A stretch of 64,000 nucleotides of DNA, from positions 930,001 through 994,000 of the forward strand of contig NZ_CP039965.1 of assembly GCF_005234135.1 (NCBI RefSeq). Direction: 5' to 3'. This DNA is from Pseudorhodobacter turbinis (lineage in GTDB: Bacteria; Pseudomonadota; Alphaproteobacteria; Rhodobacterales; Rhodobacteraceae). The position numbers and the translations under genes were made by a program. Of this stretch, positions 17,568-27,775 are shown one piece after another (the first letter of the stretch is position 1; every line of letters begins with the position of its first letter). The notes beneath the pieces were generated by a model, which had not been told where the DNA came from, did not search any database, and worked only from the letters and a program-made list of their open reading frames with translations.

Positions 17568-18210
17568 CAAGCGGGTCCTTGTCGCCGATCACACCGACCG
17601 AGGGGCTGACAACCACCTGCGCAAAGCCCATTTTCCACGCGGCCCCTGCCTCCAGCCGCAGATCTTGTGCATCTCCGCGTTGCCAGTATTGGGCTTGGGC
17701 CATAATTGACAGCCGCTCCATCGGTTTGACCCCAAGCCCGACATCCAGCTTGTAGGTCAGGCCTGTACCCAGCCAATCAGTTGTGATCAGTTTTTCCAGC
17801 TGCGCATCCACCGTGGCCCAACCACTGCCCAAAGGGCTGTCAAAGCCCTTGCCCCAAAAGACACCCGCCCGGCCCGCAATCTCGGATTCGCCGCGCAGGG
17901 CGGGAATGGTCGCGGCGGCGGTGGTCTCACGCATCTCTACGGCAAGGCCGGCCGACAGGATCGCGCCGCCCTTGCCGCGCCAGACCGGATAATGGATGAA
18001 CTGCGTGTAATCGGGCAGGCGGCGGTCCTTGGGCATAGAGACTTCCACCCCCAGCGTCCAATCCCCACGGATCCCATATTCGGCGTAAAGCTGACTGCGG
18101 TTCGCATCGGCAGAAAGCGCCACAAACACCTTGCCCTCGCCGCGCGGCCACGCGCCTGCCTGTGCGCTTACCGCCCAGCCCCAAAACAAGATCACCAAAA
18201 TCCAGCGCAT
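17539..18210 (-). CDS. Secreted or outer-membrane beta-rich protein of unknown function
   Basis: ATG 18210 gives a 223-residue product with a Sec signal peptide (MRWILVILFWGWAVSAQAGAW, cleavage after AQA). The mature part consists of alternating polar/aromatic beta strands (KVFVALSADANRSQLYAEYG, LTYKLDVGLGVKP, LSIMAQAQYWQ) and ends in a strand finishing with phenylalanine (KLGLWVDF). A C-terminal aromatic is typical of outer-membrane barrels handled by BamA. No named family was recognised. The short convergent overlap with the hydrolase gene is unusual but both frames look genuine. Confidence 0.65.
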   Translation of the reverse strand: MRWILVILFWGWAVSAQAGAWPRGEGKVFVALSADANRSQLYAEYGIRGDWTLGVEVSMPKDRRLPDYTQFIHYPVWRGKGGAILSAGLAVEMRETTAAATIPALRGESEIAGRAGVFWGKGFDSPLGSGWATVDAQLEKLITTDWLGTGLTYKLDVGLGVKPMERLSIMAQAQYWQRGDAQDLRLEAGAAWKMGFAQVVVSPSVGVIGDKDPLVKLGLWVDF

Positions 18211-18370
18211 ACGCCCCTCTTTTCCCAAAAGCGCGGGAGTTGATCAGCAAGACCAAAAAATCGTTAACCAAAAGTTAAGGAATTGACTAAACATTGACTG
18301 TTTCTTGCAAACCCGTCAGCTATGGTGCGCGAAAGCCGCCCTTGACGACAGAAACATTCCGGAAAGCGCT

Positions 18371-19363
18371 ATGCCCAATACGACTGCACCCGATATCACC
18401 GCGATTGAGGCCGCCGCGCGCCGCCTTGAGGGCCACGCCCGCCGCACACCGCTTCTGACCTCTCCGTTTCTGGATGAAATCGCCGGCCGCCGGGTGTTTA
18501 TCAAGGCGGAATGCCTTCAGCACACCGGTTCCTTCAAGTTTCGCGGCGCATGGTCGGCCATTTCGGGGTTGGAAAATGAGATCCGCGCCAAAGGGGTTAT
18601 CGCCTGTTCCTCGGGCAACCATGCGCAGGGCGTGGCGCTGGCCGCGCGCCAACACGGGGTGCCTGCCGTAATCGTCATGCCAAGCGATGCACCAAGGATG
18701 AAGGTTGCAAATACCCGCGCATTGGGGGCCGAGGTCGTGCTCTATGACCGCTTGACCGCAGACCGTGACGCGCTAACCGAAACCCTCGCCGCCGAGCGCG
18801 GGCTGACCCTGATCAAACCCTTTGATGACAGGCGAGTGATTGCGGGCCAGGGCACAACCGGGCTGGAGATTGCCGAGCAGGCCGCCGAGGACGGGATTAC
18901 CGATGCGGATGTTCTGGTCTGCTGTGGTGGCGGAGGCCTGACTGCGGGCATCGCATTGGCGCTGGAATCGCGATCAACCCATCTGCGCGCCCGCCCGGTA
19001 GAGCCTGCTGGCTTTGACGATGTGACCCGCAGCCTTGCCACCGGAACGCGCCAGCGCAATGCAAGCAATGCAGGTTCTGTCTGTGATGCAATCCTGACAC
19101 CGACCCCCGGCCTGATGACGCTGCCGGTCATGGCGCGCCTTTGCGGCCCCGGCATTATCGTCACGGATGAGGAGGCGATGCGGGCCGTGGCCCTCGCGTG
19201 GTCCCGACTGAAGATTGTATTGGAGCCGGGCGGGGCCGTTGCACTGGCGGCAGCGCTGTTCCACGGCGAGCGGATCAAGACCTCGGATGTGATTTGTGTC
19301 GCCTCGGGCGGGAATGTCGATCCGGATGTGTTCACGCGCGCCCTTGCAACCCTGACCGATTGA
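18371..19363 (+). CDS. PLP-dependent threonine/serine dehydratase-like enzyme
   Basis: The 330-residue fold-type II PLP enzyme carries the Schiff-base lysine in SFKFRGA (about residues 56-62), SSGNHAQGVALAA for substrate/PLP binding and the glycine loop CGGGGLTAGI for the PLP phosphate. It lacks the C-terminal ACT regulatory domain of biosynthetic IlvA, so it resembles catabolic threonine ammonia-lyases or serine racemases. These two activities cannot be separated by reading. GGAAAG lies upstream of ATG 18371. A hydrolase gene follows after 15 bases. Confidence 0.85.
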   Translation: MPNTTAPDITAIEAAARRLEGHARRTPLLTSPFLDEIAGRRVFIKAECLQHTGSFKFRGAWSAISGLENEIRAKGVIACSSGNHAQGVALAARQHGVPAVIVMPSDAPRMKVANTRALGAEVVLYDRLTADRDALTETLAAERGLTLIKPFDDRRVIAGQGTTGLEIAEQAAEDGITDADVLVCCGGGGLTAGIALALESRSTHLRARPVEPAGFDDVTRSLATGTRQRNASNAGSVCDAILTPTPGLMTLPVMARLCGPGIIVTDEEAMRAVALAWSRLKIVLEPGGAVALAAALFHGERIKTSDVICVASGGNVDPDVFTRALATLTD

Positions 19364-19378
19364 CCTTCAAGGCACGCT

Positions 19379-20161
19379 ATGCCCAGCCATATCCAACACG
19401 CCCGCTGCGGCGATCAGATGATCGCCTATCAAGCCGAAGGCAGCGGCCCCGCCCTTGTGTTGGCGCATGGTCTGGGGTTGGATCAATCCATATGGGACCC
19501 GGTGCTGCCCCTGCTGCCACAGGGCTTGCGGATCATCCGGTTTGATCTGCGCGGTCACGGGGCATCGGCCACCCCGCCACCACCTTACGGGATGGGCGCA
19601 TTGGTACGCGACGCCGAGGCCCTGCTTGACGGGCTAGAGGTGCGCAACTGCGTCTTTCTGGGGTCCGGCCTGGGAGGTATGATTGCGCAAGGCTTGGCCG
19701 TGAAACGCTTGGATCAGATCCGCGCCTTGGTCTTGGCCAATACCGCCACCAAGATCGGCACAAAAGAGACATGGGCCCGCCAAATTACCGCCCTGCAAGC
19801 AGGCGGCAACCCGCTTGACCCAAGCACGCATTTCACTGCCGGTTTCCGCAATTCCCCTGCCTTTGCGGCATGGCAGGCGGGGCAAATTGCGCCGCGGCTT
19901 GATGGTGTTCTGGGCTGTGCCGCCGCGATTTCCGGCACGGATTTTTATACCCCCACCGCCAGTTTGCGCCTGCCAAGCCTTGTCATCGCCAGCAATCAGG
20001 ATGCCATAACCCCCGCCGATATGCTGCGGGATCTGGCCGATCTGATCCCCGGCGCGGAGTTTGCCGTAATCCGCAAATCCGGCCATTTGCCGATGCTGGA
20101 ACAACCCCAGACCTTTGCCGCCACCCTATCCGATTTCCTGCATAACATCGGTCACATCTAG
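19379..20161 (+). CDS. Alpha/beta hydrolase, 3-oxoadipate enol-lactonase-like, with altered nucleophile elbow
   Basis: The 260-residue protein has the hydrolase landmarks LAHGLGLDQSIWDPV, RFDLRGHGAS and a late KSGHLPMLEQP histidine, and most resembles PcaD-type lactonases. The nucleophile elbow reads FLGSGLGGM, however. Aligned with the usual F-x-G-x-S-x-G-G-M, glycine occupies the catalytic serine position and a serine sits one residue earlier. It may be inactive or use a different nucleophile. It follows the dehydratase gene by 15 bases, so it is probably co-transcribed. No other pca genes are nearby, so I give no gene symbol. Confidence 0.78.
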   Translation: MPSHIQHARCGDQMIAYQAEGSGPALVLAHGLGLDQSIWDPVLPLLPQGLRIIRFDLRGHGASATPPPPYGMGALVRDAEALLDGLEVRNCVFLGSGLGGMIAQGLAVKRLDQIRALVLANTATKIGTKETWARQITALQAGGNPLDPSTHFTAGFRNSPAFAAWQAGQIAPRLDGVLGCAAAISGTDFYTPTASLRLPSLVIASNQDAITPADMLRDLADLIPGAEFAVIRKSGHLPMLEQPQTFAATLSDFLHNIGHI

Positions 20162-20221
20162 CCACGGCTGCTTGCCCCCGACGTCCAAGGCGCTAAGTTC
20201 ACGTTAACCGAAGGGGGATTC

Positions 20222-20653
20222 GTGGCAGACACCGTAAATCTGTTAAAACTCTGCGTTGGCGCCAATGGCATTGACGATCTGGCCGCATGGCAGGAACAGC
20301 GGCGGAAGGCCTGGCCCGACGGGCTGCCGCGTCATGTCACGCGGATGTGGCCGAAACGCGGCGACGCGCTTTTGAACGGCGGGTCGCTCTATTGGGTTTT
20401 CAAAGGGGTTGTGCTTGCACGGCAAACCCTCACGGCGCTGGAGGAACAGCGCGGCGAAGATGGCATTTTGCGCTGTGCCCTCGTGCTTGATCCGCAGATC
20501 ATCCCGACCGAACCCGCACCGCGCCGCCCGTTTCAGGGCTGGCGTTACCTGTCCGTCGAGGATGCCCCGCGCGACCTGCCCAAGAACCGCGAGACCGAAG
20601 AGGCCCTGCCCCCCGATCTGGCCCGCGCGCTGGCCGATATCGGCTTGCGCTAA
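20222..20653 (+). CDS. DUF1489 family protein
   Basis: A 143-residue protein with VNLLKLCVGANGIDDLAAWQ, a conserved central HVTRMWPKRGDALLNGGSLYWV and PRRPFQGWRYL, the pattern of alphaproteobacterial DUF1489. The function is unknown; the family is widely conserved in Rhodobacteraceae. The start is GTG at 20222, after GGGGGATTC. Its last four bases overlap the convergent hisG stop. Confidence 0.85.
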   Translation: MADTVNLLKLCVGANGIDDLAAWQEQRRKAWPDGLPRHVTRMWPKRGDALLNGGSLYWVFKGVVLARQTLTALEEQRGEDGILRCALVLDPQIIPTEPAPRRPFQGWRYLSVEDAPRDLPKNRETEEALPPDLARALADIGLR

Positions 20654-21354
20654 ACCTCGGCCTTTACGCCCAGCTGTTTTGCCAATTCGGCTAATGTGGC
20701 CCGTGTTGCGGCATCCCATTCGGCCCCGCGCGCCGCAAAAAGCGTGGCTTGCGAGGCATGGATCGGCCCGTCCGACAGGATCTTCAGGTGGTTCGCGCGC
20801 AGGGTTTCCCCCGAGGAGGTAATATCGGCAATCGCCTCGGCGGTCAGGTTTTTCACCGTGCCCTCGGTCGCACCTTGGCTGTCAACCAGCTGATAATCGG
20901 CAACCCCCTGCGCGGTCAGATAGTCGCGTACCAGCCGGTGATATTTCGTCGCAATCCGCAGCCGGAAACCGTATTCGGCCCGAAAGGCCGCCGCCGCCGC
21001 ATCCAGATCATCAACGGTATCGACATCAATCCACGCGGTCGGCACCGCAATAATCAGATCGGCATGGCCAAAGCCCAGAGCCGCGACCTCGGCCACCTGC
21101 GCTGACCAATCGGCCAGCTTGTCACGCACCAGATCCGATCCGGTCACGCCCAGATGGATGCGCCCCGCCGAAAGTTCACGCGGAATCTCACCGGCCGAGA
21201 GCAAGACCAGCTCAACGCCGTCCACACCCTCAACGGCCCCCGCATATTCACGGTCAGAGCCAGAGCGCCCCATGGTCACACCACGCGCGCCGAACCAGTC
21301 AAAGGTCTTTTCCATCAGCCGCCCCTTGGACGGCACCCCGATCTTCAAGCTCAT
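20650..21354 (-). CDS. hisG: ATP phosphoribosyltransferase, short form
   Basis: HisG condenses ATP and PRPP in the first step of histidine synthesis. The 234-residue length and lack of the C-terminal regulatory domain identify the short form, which needs HisZ; hisZ is immediately upstream with a four-base overlap. Motifs include IGVPSKGRLMEKT at the N-terminus, HLGVTGSDLVRDK, and VDSQGATEGTVKNLTAEAI near the PRPP site. It is the last gene of the hisS-hisZ-hisG unit. Confidence 0.95.
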   Translation of the reverse strand: MSLKIGVPSKGRLMEKTFDWFGARGVTMGRSGSDREYAGAVEGVDGVELVLLSAGEIPRELSAGRIHLGVTGSDLVRDKLADWSAQVAEVAALGFGHADLIIAVPTAWIDVDTVDDLDAAAAAFRAEYGFRLRIATKYHRLVRDYLTAQGVADYQLVDSQGATEGTVKNLTAEAIADITSSGETLRANHLKILSDGPIHASQATLFAARGAEWDAATRATLAELAKQLGVKAEV

Positions 21355-22445
21355 GCCAATGCCTCCCGCAGGGTTGCCAACATCGCAGGGCGGATCATGC
21401 CCCCCACCGCCGGAATAGAGCGCCCCTGCCCCAGCACCGCCGTCAGCGCATCATAGCGCCCGCCCGAGGCAACCGGCAGGCCGTTGCCCTCAAAGCTGAA
21501 CACAAAGCCGTCGTAATATTCCATCGACGAGCGCCCGTGGCTTGCCGCGAACGGCAGGTCCGAGGGGTTGATGCCGTGACGCTCCAGCGCGTCAAGTCGC
21601 GTGGCGAAACGGTCTACGGCCGGTTCGATCGCGGGCAGCATCGAGGTGATACCCCGCATATGCGACAGGGCCGCACGGGCAGGTGCCTGCAAGGTCAAAA
21701 GGTCATAAAGCAGGGCCGCCTCAGGCGCGGCAAGCGGCGGGGTCTGGTCATCCTCGATCAGCGCATTTGCCCGCGCTGTGATCTCTGCCTCGGAGCGCAG
21801 GCCGATCATCGGGCCTGCATCCGCGATCAGCGCGGCCATATCGCCACTGCGCAGACGGGCCAGCATCTCCTGGCGCGCTTGGGGCGGGGCCGCACGACCC
21901 GCAAAACGGTCCAGCAATTTGCGAAACCGTGCCGGCCGCCAGATGTGCCGCAAAAGTGCTGCCTTACGGCGCTGACTGGTCGAAAGCCCTTTGACCGCCG
22001 CCATCAATATCCCGATATCACCCGTCGCGGGGCGCAAGCCCAAGGGCGCAAGCAACCCGTGGAACAGCGCGAACAGCTCTGCATCCGCGGCCTCGGGGGC
22101 AGTGCGGTCAAACAGCTCAAACCCGACTTGCAGATATTCATTGGCACGCCCCCCGGGGCGGTCCTGTTTGCGAAACACCTCGCCCATATAGCAATAGCGC
22201 GCAGGCTCTGCCCCGCTTTGCATATGGGCCTGCACCACAGGCACCGTGAAATCGGGCCGCAGCATCATTTCGCCGCGCAAAGGGTCAGAGGTGACATAGG
22301 CCCGGGCGCGGATATCCTCGCCGTAAAGGTCCAGCAGGGTTTCGGCGGGCAGTAATGTGTCCGCCTCAACAGCGACGGCACCAGCAGATTTGAAGGCAGC
22401 AAAGAGGGTTTCGGCCTCGGCCCGTATGGTGGCGCGATCTGTCAT
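21351..22445 (-). CDS. hisZ: ATP phosphoribosyltransferase regulatory subunit
   Basis: HisZ is a catalytically inactive paralogue of histidyl-tRNA synthetase that forms an octamer with short HisG and confers histidine feedback control. The 364-residue protein has the class II synthetase-like segments [29 protein letters not shown] and [15 protein letters not shown] but is shorter than HisS and lacks its anticodon-binding domain. The start ATG 22445 overlaps the hisS stop by four bases, and its stop overlaps hisG by four. Confidence 0.92.
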   Translation of the reverse strand: MTDRATIRAEAETLFAAFKSAGAVAVEADTLLPAETLLDLYGEDIRARAYVTSDPLRGEMMLRPDFTVPVVQAHMQSGAEPARYCYMGEVFRKQDRPGGRANEYLQVGFELFDRTAPEAADAELFALFHGLLAPLGLRPATGDIGILMAAVKGLSTSQRRKAALLRHIWRPARFRKLLDRFAGRAAPPQARQEMLARLRSGDMAALIADAGPMIGLRSEAEITARANALIEDDQTPPLAAPEAALLYDLLTLQAPARAALSHMRGITSMLPAIEPAVDRFATRLDALERHGINPSDLPFAASHGRSSMEYYDGFVFSFEGNGLPVASGGRYDALTAVLGQGRSIPAVGGMIRPAMLATLREALA

Positions 22446-23929
22446 TGGGCAAGCATCTTTTGAACTTCGGAAACCAGATCGGCCAGCGGAATTTCGACCT
22501 GCGCAGGGCGGTCTTTCCATTCCTCCAACGTGGCATTTTCGGCGATCTTTGCGCCAAGGATCAGGTCCTTGAGGACAACAACACCCTTGGCCGCCTCATC
22601 CCCGCCTTGAATAACGGCGATGGGAGAGCCGCGTTTATCCGCATATTTCAACTGGTTGCCAAAGTTTTTCGGATTGCCCAGATACATTTCGGCACGGATA
22701 CCGGCGCGGCGCAGATCGCCAACCATCGCCATGTAATCAGCCATGCGATCACGGTCCATCACGGTCACAACCACCGGCCCCGCAGCTGCATCCCCGAGCC
22801 GCCCCTTGGCGCGCAGGGCGGCCAAAAGCCGGTCCACCCCGATGGAAACCCCCGTGGCAGGCACCGCCTGGCCGGTAAAACGCTTGACCAGATCATCATA
22901 GCGCCCGCCCCCCGCGACCGAGCCGAACTGTCGCTTGCGGCCTTTTTCGTCGAGAATTTCAAAGGTCAGTTCGGCTTCGAACACAGGGCCGGTGTAGTAG
23001 CCGAGGCCGCGCACGACGGACGGGTCAATCTCGATCCGGTCAGGGCCATAGCCTTGGGCCGACAAAAGATCCGCTATGGTTTCCAGCTCTTCCACGCCTT
23101 CCAGCCCTAGCGCCGAGACACCAACCACGTCGCGCAACCGTGCAACCGTGGCCGCGCCCGTATGGCCCTTGGCCTCCATAAAGCCCATGACCGCATCGGC
23201 CTGATCGGCCCCCAGCCCTGCGCCCTTGGTGAAATCGCCGCTCTCATCCTTGCGGCCTTCGCCCAGCAATGCGCGCACGCCGTCCGGGCCAAGGCGGTCC
23301 AGCTTGTCGATGGCGCGCAAAACGATACCGCGTTCCTCTTCGAACTTGGTTGGATCGGCAGGGTCCAGAACCCCCGCAACCTCCATCACGCCGTTCAGCA
23401 CTTTGCGGTTGTTGACGCGTACGATGTAGTCGCCGCGCTCAATCCCTACGGCCTCTAGGGCATCGGCCAGCATGGCGCAAATCTCGGCATCGGCGGCGAC
23501 AGAGGGTGCGCCGACGGTATCGGCATCGCATTGGTAAAACTGGCGGAACCGCCCCGGGCCGGGCTTTTCGTTGCGCCAAACCGGGCCAAAGGCATAGCGG
23601 CGGTAGGGGGTTGGCAAGTCGTTGCGAAACTGCGCGGCGACACGGGCCAAGGGCGCGGTCAGATCATAGCGAAGAGCCAGCCAATCGCCCTCTTCCTCTT
23701 GCCAGCCGAAAACACCGGCATTCGGGCGGTCGACATCGGGCAGGAATTTGCCCAAGGCCTCTACCGTTTCCACCGCACTGGTTTCCAGCGGGTCAAAGCC
23801 GTAACGCTCATAGACCTCGGAAATTTTCGCCAGCATATCGCGGCGCTCAATCACATCCGCACCAAAATAATCGCGAAAGCCTTTTGGCGTCTCGGCGCGT
23901 GGTTTGCGGGGTTGTTTGTCTTTGGCCAT
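22442..23929 (-). CDS. hisS: Histidyl-tRNA synthetase
   Basis: The 495-residue class II synthetase carries motif 2 ([15 protein letters not shown] and [20 protein letters not shown]), a histidine-binding [12 protein letters not shown] and motif 3 ([12 protein letters not shown]...[10 protein letters not shown]), followed by a HGTP anticodon-binding domain. Compared with E. coli HisS it has a long insertion (about residues 210-300), as is common in alphaproteobacteria. I chose ATG 23929, where the homologous sequence [10 protein letters not shown] begins. It is first in a translationally coupled hisS-hisZ-hisG operon, divergent from slyX. Confidence 0.94.
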   Translation of the reverse strand: MAKDKQPRKPRAETPKGFRDYFGADVIERRDMLAKISEVYERYGFDPLETSAVETVEALGKFLPDVDRPNAGVFGWQEEEGDWLALRYDLTAPLARVAAQFRNDLPTPYRRYAFGPVWRNEKPGPGRFRQFYQCDADTVGAPSVAADAEICAMLADALEAVGIERGDYIVRVNNRKVLNGVMEVAGVLDPADPTKFEEERGIVLRAIDKLDRLGPDGVRALLGEGRKDESGDFTKGAGLGADQADAVMGFMEAKGHTGAATVARLRDVVGVSALGLEGVEELETIADLLSAQGYGPDRIEIDPSVVRGLGYYTGPVFEAELTFEILDEKGRKRQFGSVAGGGRYDDLVKRFTGQAVPATGVSIGVDRLLAALRAKGRLGDAAAGPVVVTVMDRDRMADYMAMVGDLRRAGIRAEMYLGNPKNFGNQLKYADKRGSPIAVIQGGDEAAKGVVVLKDLILGAKIAENATLEEWKDRPAQVEIPLADLVSEVQKMLAQ

Positions 23930-24001
23930 CGGGAAACCCTTTGCAGCTTGTCGTCGGGCGGTGTAGCGGATGGGGGCAGGCGCGGCAAGCAAGGGATGCA
24001 T

Positions 24002-24211
24002 ATGCCAGAACAGAATGACGACCGAATGGACGCGATGGAAGAGCGGATGGCGCATCTAATGCGCACGGTGGATGATCTTTCGGACATCGTGGCCGCACAG
24101 GCGACCGAGATCGACCGCCTGACCCGCCGCATGGCGATGATGACCGAGCGGATGGAGGCCCCTGACGAGGGCGGCGCCGTCTTTACCGACCAGCGCCCAC
24201 CGCATTGGTAG
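24002..24211 (+). CDS. slyX: SlyX family protein
   Basis: A 69-residue coiled coil ([29 protein letters not shown]) with the SlyX C-terminal signature RPPHW (usually PPHY). Of two close ATGs, 24002 is preferred because AAGGG lies six bases upstream, whereas the ATG at 23996 abuts it. The function of SlyX is unknown. The gene is divergent from hisS and converges on dnaE with one base between stop codons. Confidence 0.85.
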   Translation: MPEQNDDRMDAMEERMAHLMRTVDDLSDIVAAQATEIDRLTRRMAMMTERMEAPDEGGAVFTDQRPPHW

Positions 24212-24212
24212 G

Positions 24213-27200
24213 CTAGATTTCCTCGACCATCACCACGCCGCCAACGGCTTTGAGCGCGCCTTTGATCTGGGGTGAGATGGGGTATTCGGCAGGAAGTTCG
24301 AGGTCAATCTCTTGCCCCGTGGCGCTATCGGGCACGCAGATCGTGACCGGGCTTTTGTTGCGCCCACCATCCTTGGCCACACGGGCCAGAAGGGCGGCGA
24401 CGGCGCTTGCAGCCTCGGCCTTGTCGATATGGATGCGGATCGCATTGCCGCCAGCCTCGGCCGCGACCTGATCGATCGGTTGCGCCCCACGCGCCAGAAG
24501 CTTCAGGGTCTCGCCTTCCAGCGTGGCCTCGACCGTCAGCACCACATTCATCCCCGGTTCCAGCACATCGCGCGCGGCCTCTAGCGTGTCGGAAAACACC
24601 GTCACCTCATAAAGGCCGGTTGGGTCCGACAGTTGTATAAAGGCAAAACGATTGCCGCGCGCCGATTTGCGTTCCTGCTTGGAGCTGACAGAGCCTGCGA
24701 TTTTTGCAATCATCGCGCCGTCCACGGCCTTGGCAGTGATCTCGGTCAGGGTGGATACCCCTTTGCGTTTCAGCGGGGCCATGTAATCATCAAGCGGATG
24801 GCCGGAAAGGTAAAAACCGATGGCCTTATGTTCCTCGGTCAGCCGTTCCACCGGCAGCCAGTCATCGCGCGACCCAAGGCGGGGTTCCGGCACATCCTCG
24901 CCCGCGTCACCAAAGAGGCTGACTTGGTTAGAGGTTTTCGCCTCATGGATCGCGGCGGAATAGGCGGCGAGGCCGTCCAGCGCCTCAAACACGCGGGCGC
25001 GGTTGGGGTCAAGGTTGTCAAAAGCACCGGCGCGGGCCAGCATCTCCAAGGGCCGCTTGCCGATCCGTTTCAGATCAACACGGCGGGCCAGATCAAACAG
25101 GGTGGCATAGGGCTTTTCGCCCTCATCCGTCTGGCGGCCCGCGACGATCATCTTCATCGCCTCAACGCCCACGTTTTTCAACGCGCCCAGCGCATAGACC
25201 AAAGTACCATCCCGCACCGTAAAGGTCGCAAGCGAGGCGTTGACACAAGGGGCCACGGTCTTGATCCCCAGCCGGTCCACCTCACGCTTATACACCGCAA
25301 GCTTGTCGGTCAGATGCATATCGCAGTTCATCACGCCGGCCATAAACTCTGCCGGATAATTCGCCTTGAGGTAGCCGGTTTGATAGCTGACCACCGCATA
25401 GGCCGCAGCGTGGGATTTGTTAAAGCCATAGTTGGCGAATTTCTCCAGCAGGTCGAAAACCTCGCCGGCCTTTTTCGCATCGACATTATGCGTGGCCTTG
25501 GCACCCTCGATAAACTTGGGGCGCTCCTTGGCCATTTCCTCGGCGATCTTTTTACCCATCGCACGGCGCAGCAAATCCGCACCGCCCAGCGAATAGCCGC
25601 CCATGACCTGAGCGATCTGCATAACCTGCTCTTGGTAAACGATAATCCCTTGGGTCTCGGCCAACAGGTGGTCAATGGTGGGATGGACGGATTCAATTTC
25701 CCGCAGCCCGTTTTTAACCTCACAGTAAACCGGAATGTTTTCCATCGGGCCGGGACGGTAAAGCGCCACAAGCGCCACGATATCCTCGATACAGGTGGGT
25801 TTCATGCGCCGCAGCGCATCCATCATGCCGCTGCTTTCCACCTGAAACACGGCAACCGTCTTGGCGGCGGCGTAAAGCTCATAGGTCTTTTCGTCATCCA
25901 GCGGGATCAAGGAGATATCAATATCAATCCCGCGCAGCCGCAGCAAATCCAGCGCCGACTGGATCACCGTCAACGTCTTGAGGCCCAAGAAGTCGAATTT
26001 CACCAGCCCCGCCGCCTCAACCCATTTCATATTGAACTGGGTCGCGGGCATATCGGATTTCGGGTCTTGGTACAGCGGTACCAATTCGTCCAATGGCCGG
26101 TCGCCAATGACCACGCCCGCCGCGTGGGTCGAGGCATTGCGCAACAGCCCTTCAAGCTGTTGACCATAGTTGAGCAAGCGCGCGACCACCTCTTCTTTGG
26201 CCGCCTCGCGCAGGCGCGGCTCATCCGCCAGCGCCTTGGTGATCGACACAGGTTTCACCCCCTCGACGGGGATCATCTTGGACAGGCGGTCCACCTGCAT
26301 ATAGGACATCTGCAAAACGCGGCCGACATCGCGCACCGCCGCCTTGGACAACAGCGCACCAAAGGTGATGATCTGCCCGACCTTGTCGCGGCCGTATTTG
26401 GCTTGCACATATTGGATGACCTCCTCGCGGCGATCCATGCAAAAGTCGATGTCAAAGTCGGGCATGGAAACCCGTTCGGGGTTCAAGAAGCGTTCAAACA
26501 GCAAGGAGTAGCGCAGCGGGTCCAGATCGGTGATCGTCAAGGCATAGGCCACCAATGACCCCGCCCCTGACCCACGCCCCGGCCCAACAGGAATACCCTG
26601 ATCCTTGGCCCATTTGATGAAATCCGCCACGATCAGGAAGTAACCGGGGAACTGCATCCCGATGATGATATCCAGCTCAAAATCCAGCCGGGCCTGATAC
26701 TCTTCGACGCTGACCGCATGGGGAATGACCGCCAGCCGCGCCTTGAGCCCCTCATTGGCCTGGCGGCGCAGCTCATTCACCTCATCATCAGCGAATTTGG
26801 GCAGGATCGGTGCGTGTTTGGCCACTTTGAACGCACAGCGGCGGGCAATTTCAACAGTGTTTTCAAGCGCCTCGGGTAGATCGGCAAAAAGCGTCGCCAT
26901 CTCTGCCTCGGACTTGAAGTAATGCTGCGGGGTCAGGCGGCGGCGCGGTTGTTGCTGATCGACATAGGCCCCGTCCGCGATGCACAGCAGGGCGTCATGC
27001 GCCTCGTACATTTTGGCCTTGGGGAAATAGACATCATTGGTCGCAACCAAAGGCAGACCCAGCGCATAGGCCATTTCGACAAAGCCGCGCTCGCTGCTAC
27101 GCTCACCCTCGGTCAACTGGCCACCCGCGCCGGGATGGCGTTGCAATTCCACATAAAGCCGGTCCGGATAGGCCGCCGCCAGACGCGTCATCAGGGCCTT

Positions 27201-27665
27201 TGCCTTGGCCGTTTGCGCGGTTTGCAACAGCTTGCCCACTGGCCCCTCTGCTCCGCCGGTCAGGCAGATCAACCCATCGGAATGCGCCTCTAGCTGTTCC
27301 AGCGTGACCTGCGGCAACTGCCCGCCCGTATCCACATAAAGGCAGGTGTTCAGCTTCATCAGGTTACGGTAACCGGCCTCGTTCTGCGCCAACAAAACCA
27401 CCGGCGCGGGGTTGCGCGGCTTTTCTCCCGGCTGCGGCGGATCATAGGCCACCGAGACCTGACAGCCGATGATCGGCTGCAAACCCGCCCCCGCCGCCAG
27501 TGTCGAAAACTCCAACGCCGCGAACATATTGTTCGTATCGGTGACGGCCACCGCAGGCATCTGCTGCTCGGCGCAAAGTTTGATAAGCTGTTTAAGCGGC
27601 ACCGCCCCTTCAAGAAGGGAATATTCAGTGTGGCTGCGCAGATGTATGAATCGGGGTGCTGACAT
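24213..27665 (-). CDS. dnaE: DNA polymerase III alpha subunit
   Basis: The 1150-residue replicative polymerase has an N-terminal PHP domain (FIHLRSHTEYSLLEGAV), the PolC-type catalytic core with VGPGRGSGAGSLVAY and the metal-binding aspartates in PDFDIDFCMDRR near residue 400, then GYSLGGADLLRRAMGKK. HhH segments follow, and an OB-fold region around residue 1000 (MIAKIAGSVSSKQERKS). A TTG two codons upstream is possible, but ATG 27665 (MSAPRFIHL) is the conserved start. It is divergent from xdhA across a 217-base gap. Confidence 0.96.
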   Translation of the reverse strand: MSAPRFIHLRSHTEYSLLEGAVPLKQLIKLCAEQQMPAVAVTDTNNMFAALEFSTLAAGAGLQPIIGCQVSVAYDPPQPGEKPRNPAPVVLLAQNEAGYRNLMKLNTCLYVDTGGQLPQVTLEQLEAHSDGLICLTGGAEGPVGKLLQTAQTAKAKALMTRLAAAYPDRLYVELQRHPGAGGQLTEGERSSERGFVEMAYALGLPLVATNDVYFPKAKMYEAHDALLCIADGAYVDQQQPRRRLTPQHYFKSEAEMATLFADLPEALENTVEIARRCAFKVAKHAPILPKFADDEVNELRRQANEGLKARLAVIPHAVSVEEYQARLDFELDIIIGMQFPGYFLIVADFIKWAKDQGIPVGPGRGSGAGSLVAYALTITDLDPLRYSLLFERFLNPERVSMPDFDIDFCMDRREEVIQYVQAKYGRDKVGQIITFGALLSKAAVRDVGRVLQMSYMQVDRLSKMIPVEGVKPVSITKALADEPRLREAAKEEVVARLLNYGQQLEGLLRNASTHAAGVVIGDRPLDELVPLYQDPKSDMPATQFNMKWVEAAGLVKFDFLGLKTLTVIQSALDLLRLRGIDIDISLIPLDDEKTYELYAAAKTVAVFQVESSGMMDALRRMKPTCIEDIVALVALYRPGPMENIPVYCEVKNGLREIESVHPTIDHLLAETQGIIVYQEQVMQIAQVMGGYSLGGADLLRRAMGKKIAEEMAKERPKFIEGAKATHNVDAKKAGEVFDLLEKFANYGFNKSHAAAYAVVSYQTGYLKANYPAEFMAGVMNCDMHLTDKLAVYKREVDRLGIKTVAPCVNASLATFTVRDGTLVYALGALKNVGVEAMKMIVAGRQTDEGEKPYATLFDLARRVDLKRIGKRPLEMLARAGAFDNLDPNRARVFEALDGLAAYSAAIHEAKTSNQVSLFGDAGEDVPEPRLGSRDDWLPVERLTEEHKAIGFYLSGHPLDDYMAPLKRKGVSTLTEITAKAVDGAMIAKIAGSVSSKQERKSARGNRFAFIQLSDPTGLYEVTVFSDTLEAARDVLEPGMNVVLTVEATLEGETLKLLARGAQPIDQVAAEAGGNAIRIHIDKAEAASAVAALLARVAKDGGRNKSPVTICVPDSATGQEIDLELPAEYPISPQIKGALKAVGGVVMVEEI

Positions 27666-27754
27666 GGGCAAAGACTAGCCCAGCCCGCAGCCCGGCGAAA
27701 GCGCAACAAGCAGGGTCACGGTAAAATTCAAAATAGAAATCGCACCTGCAGCGC

Positions 27755-27775
27755 AGAATAGGTTTGCTATTTTGT
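27755..27775. promoter_or_regulatory. Possible operator in the dnaE-xdhA divergent gap
   Basis: The 217-base gap between the divergent dnaE and xdhA starts must hold both promoters. It contains a small inverted repeat, AATAG-N5-CTATT at 27757-27771, locally AT-rich in a GC-rich setting. Such short palindromes resemble LysR-type half-sites, and purine operons are often under LysR or GntR control. No regulator gene is adjacent, so this is a weak suggestion. No confident -35/-10 pair could be picked. Confidence 0.2.

Noticed and set aside
18229..18370. Possible TTGACT-type promoter before the dehydratase gene
   Set aside because: Two TTGACT hexamers occur near 18,283 and 18,294, but neither has a convincing -10 sequence at 16-18 bases.
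24633..26558. A 641-codon plus-strand open frame antisense to dnaE
   Set aside because: It mirrors the codon structure of dnaE, is rich in His, Arg and Gln in the way antisense frames of GC-rich genes are, and has no recognisable domain or ribosome binding site.
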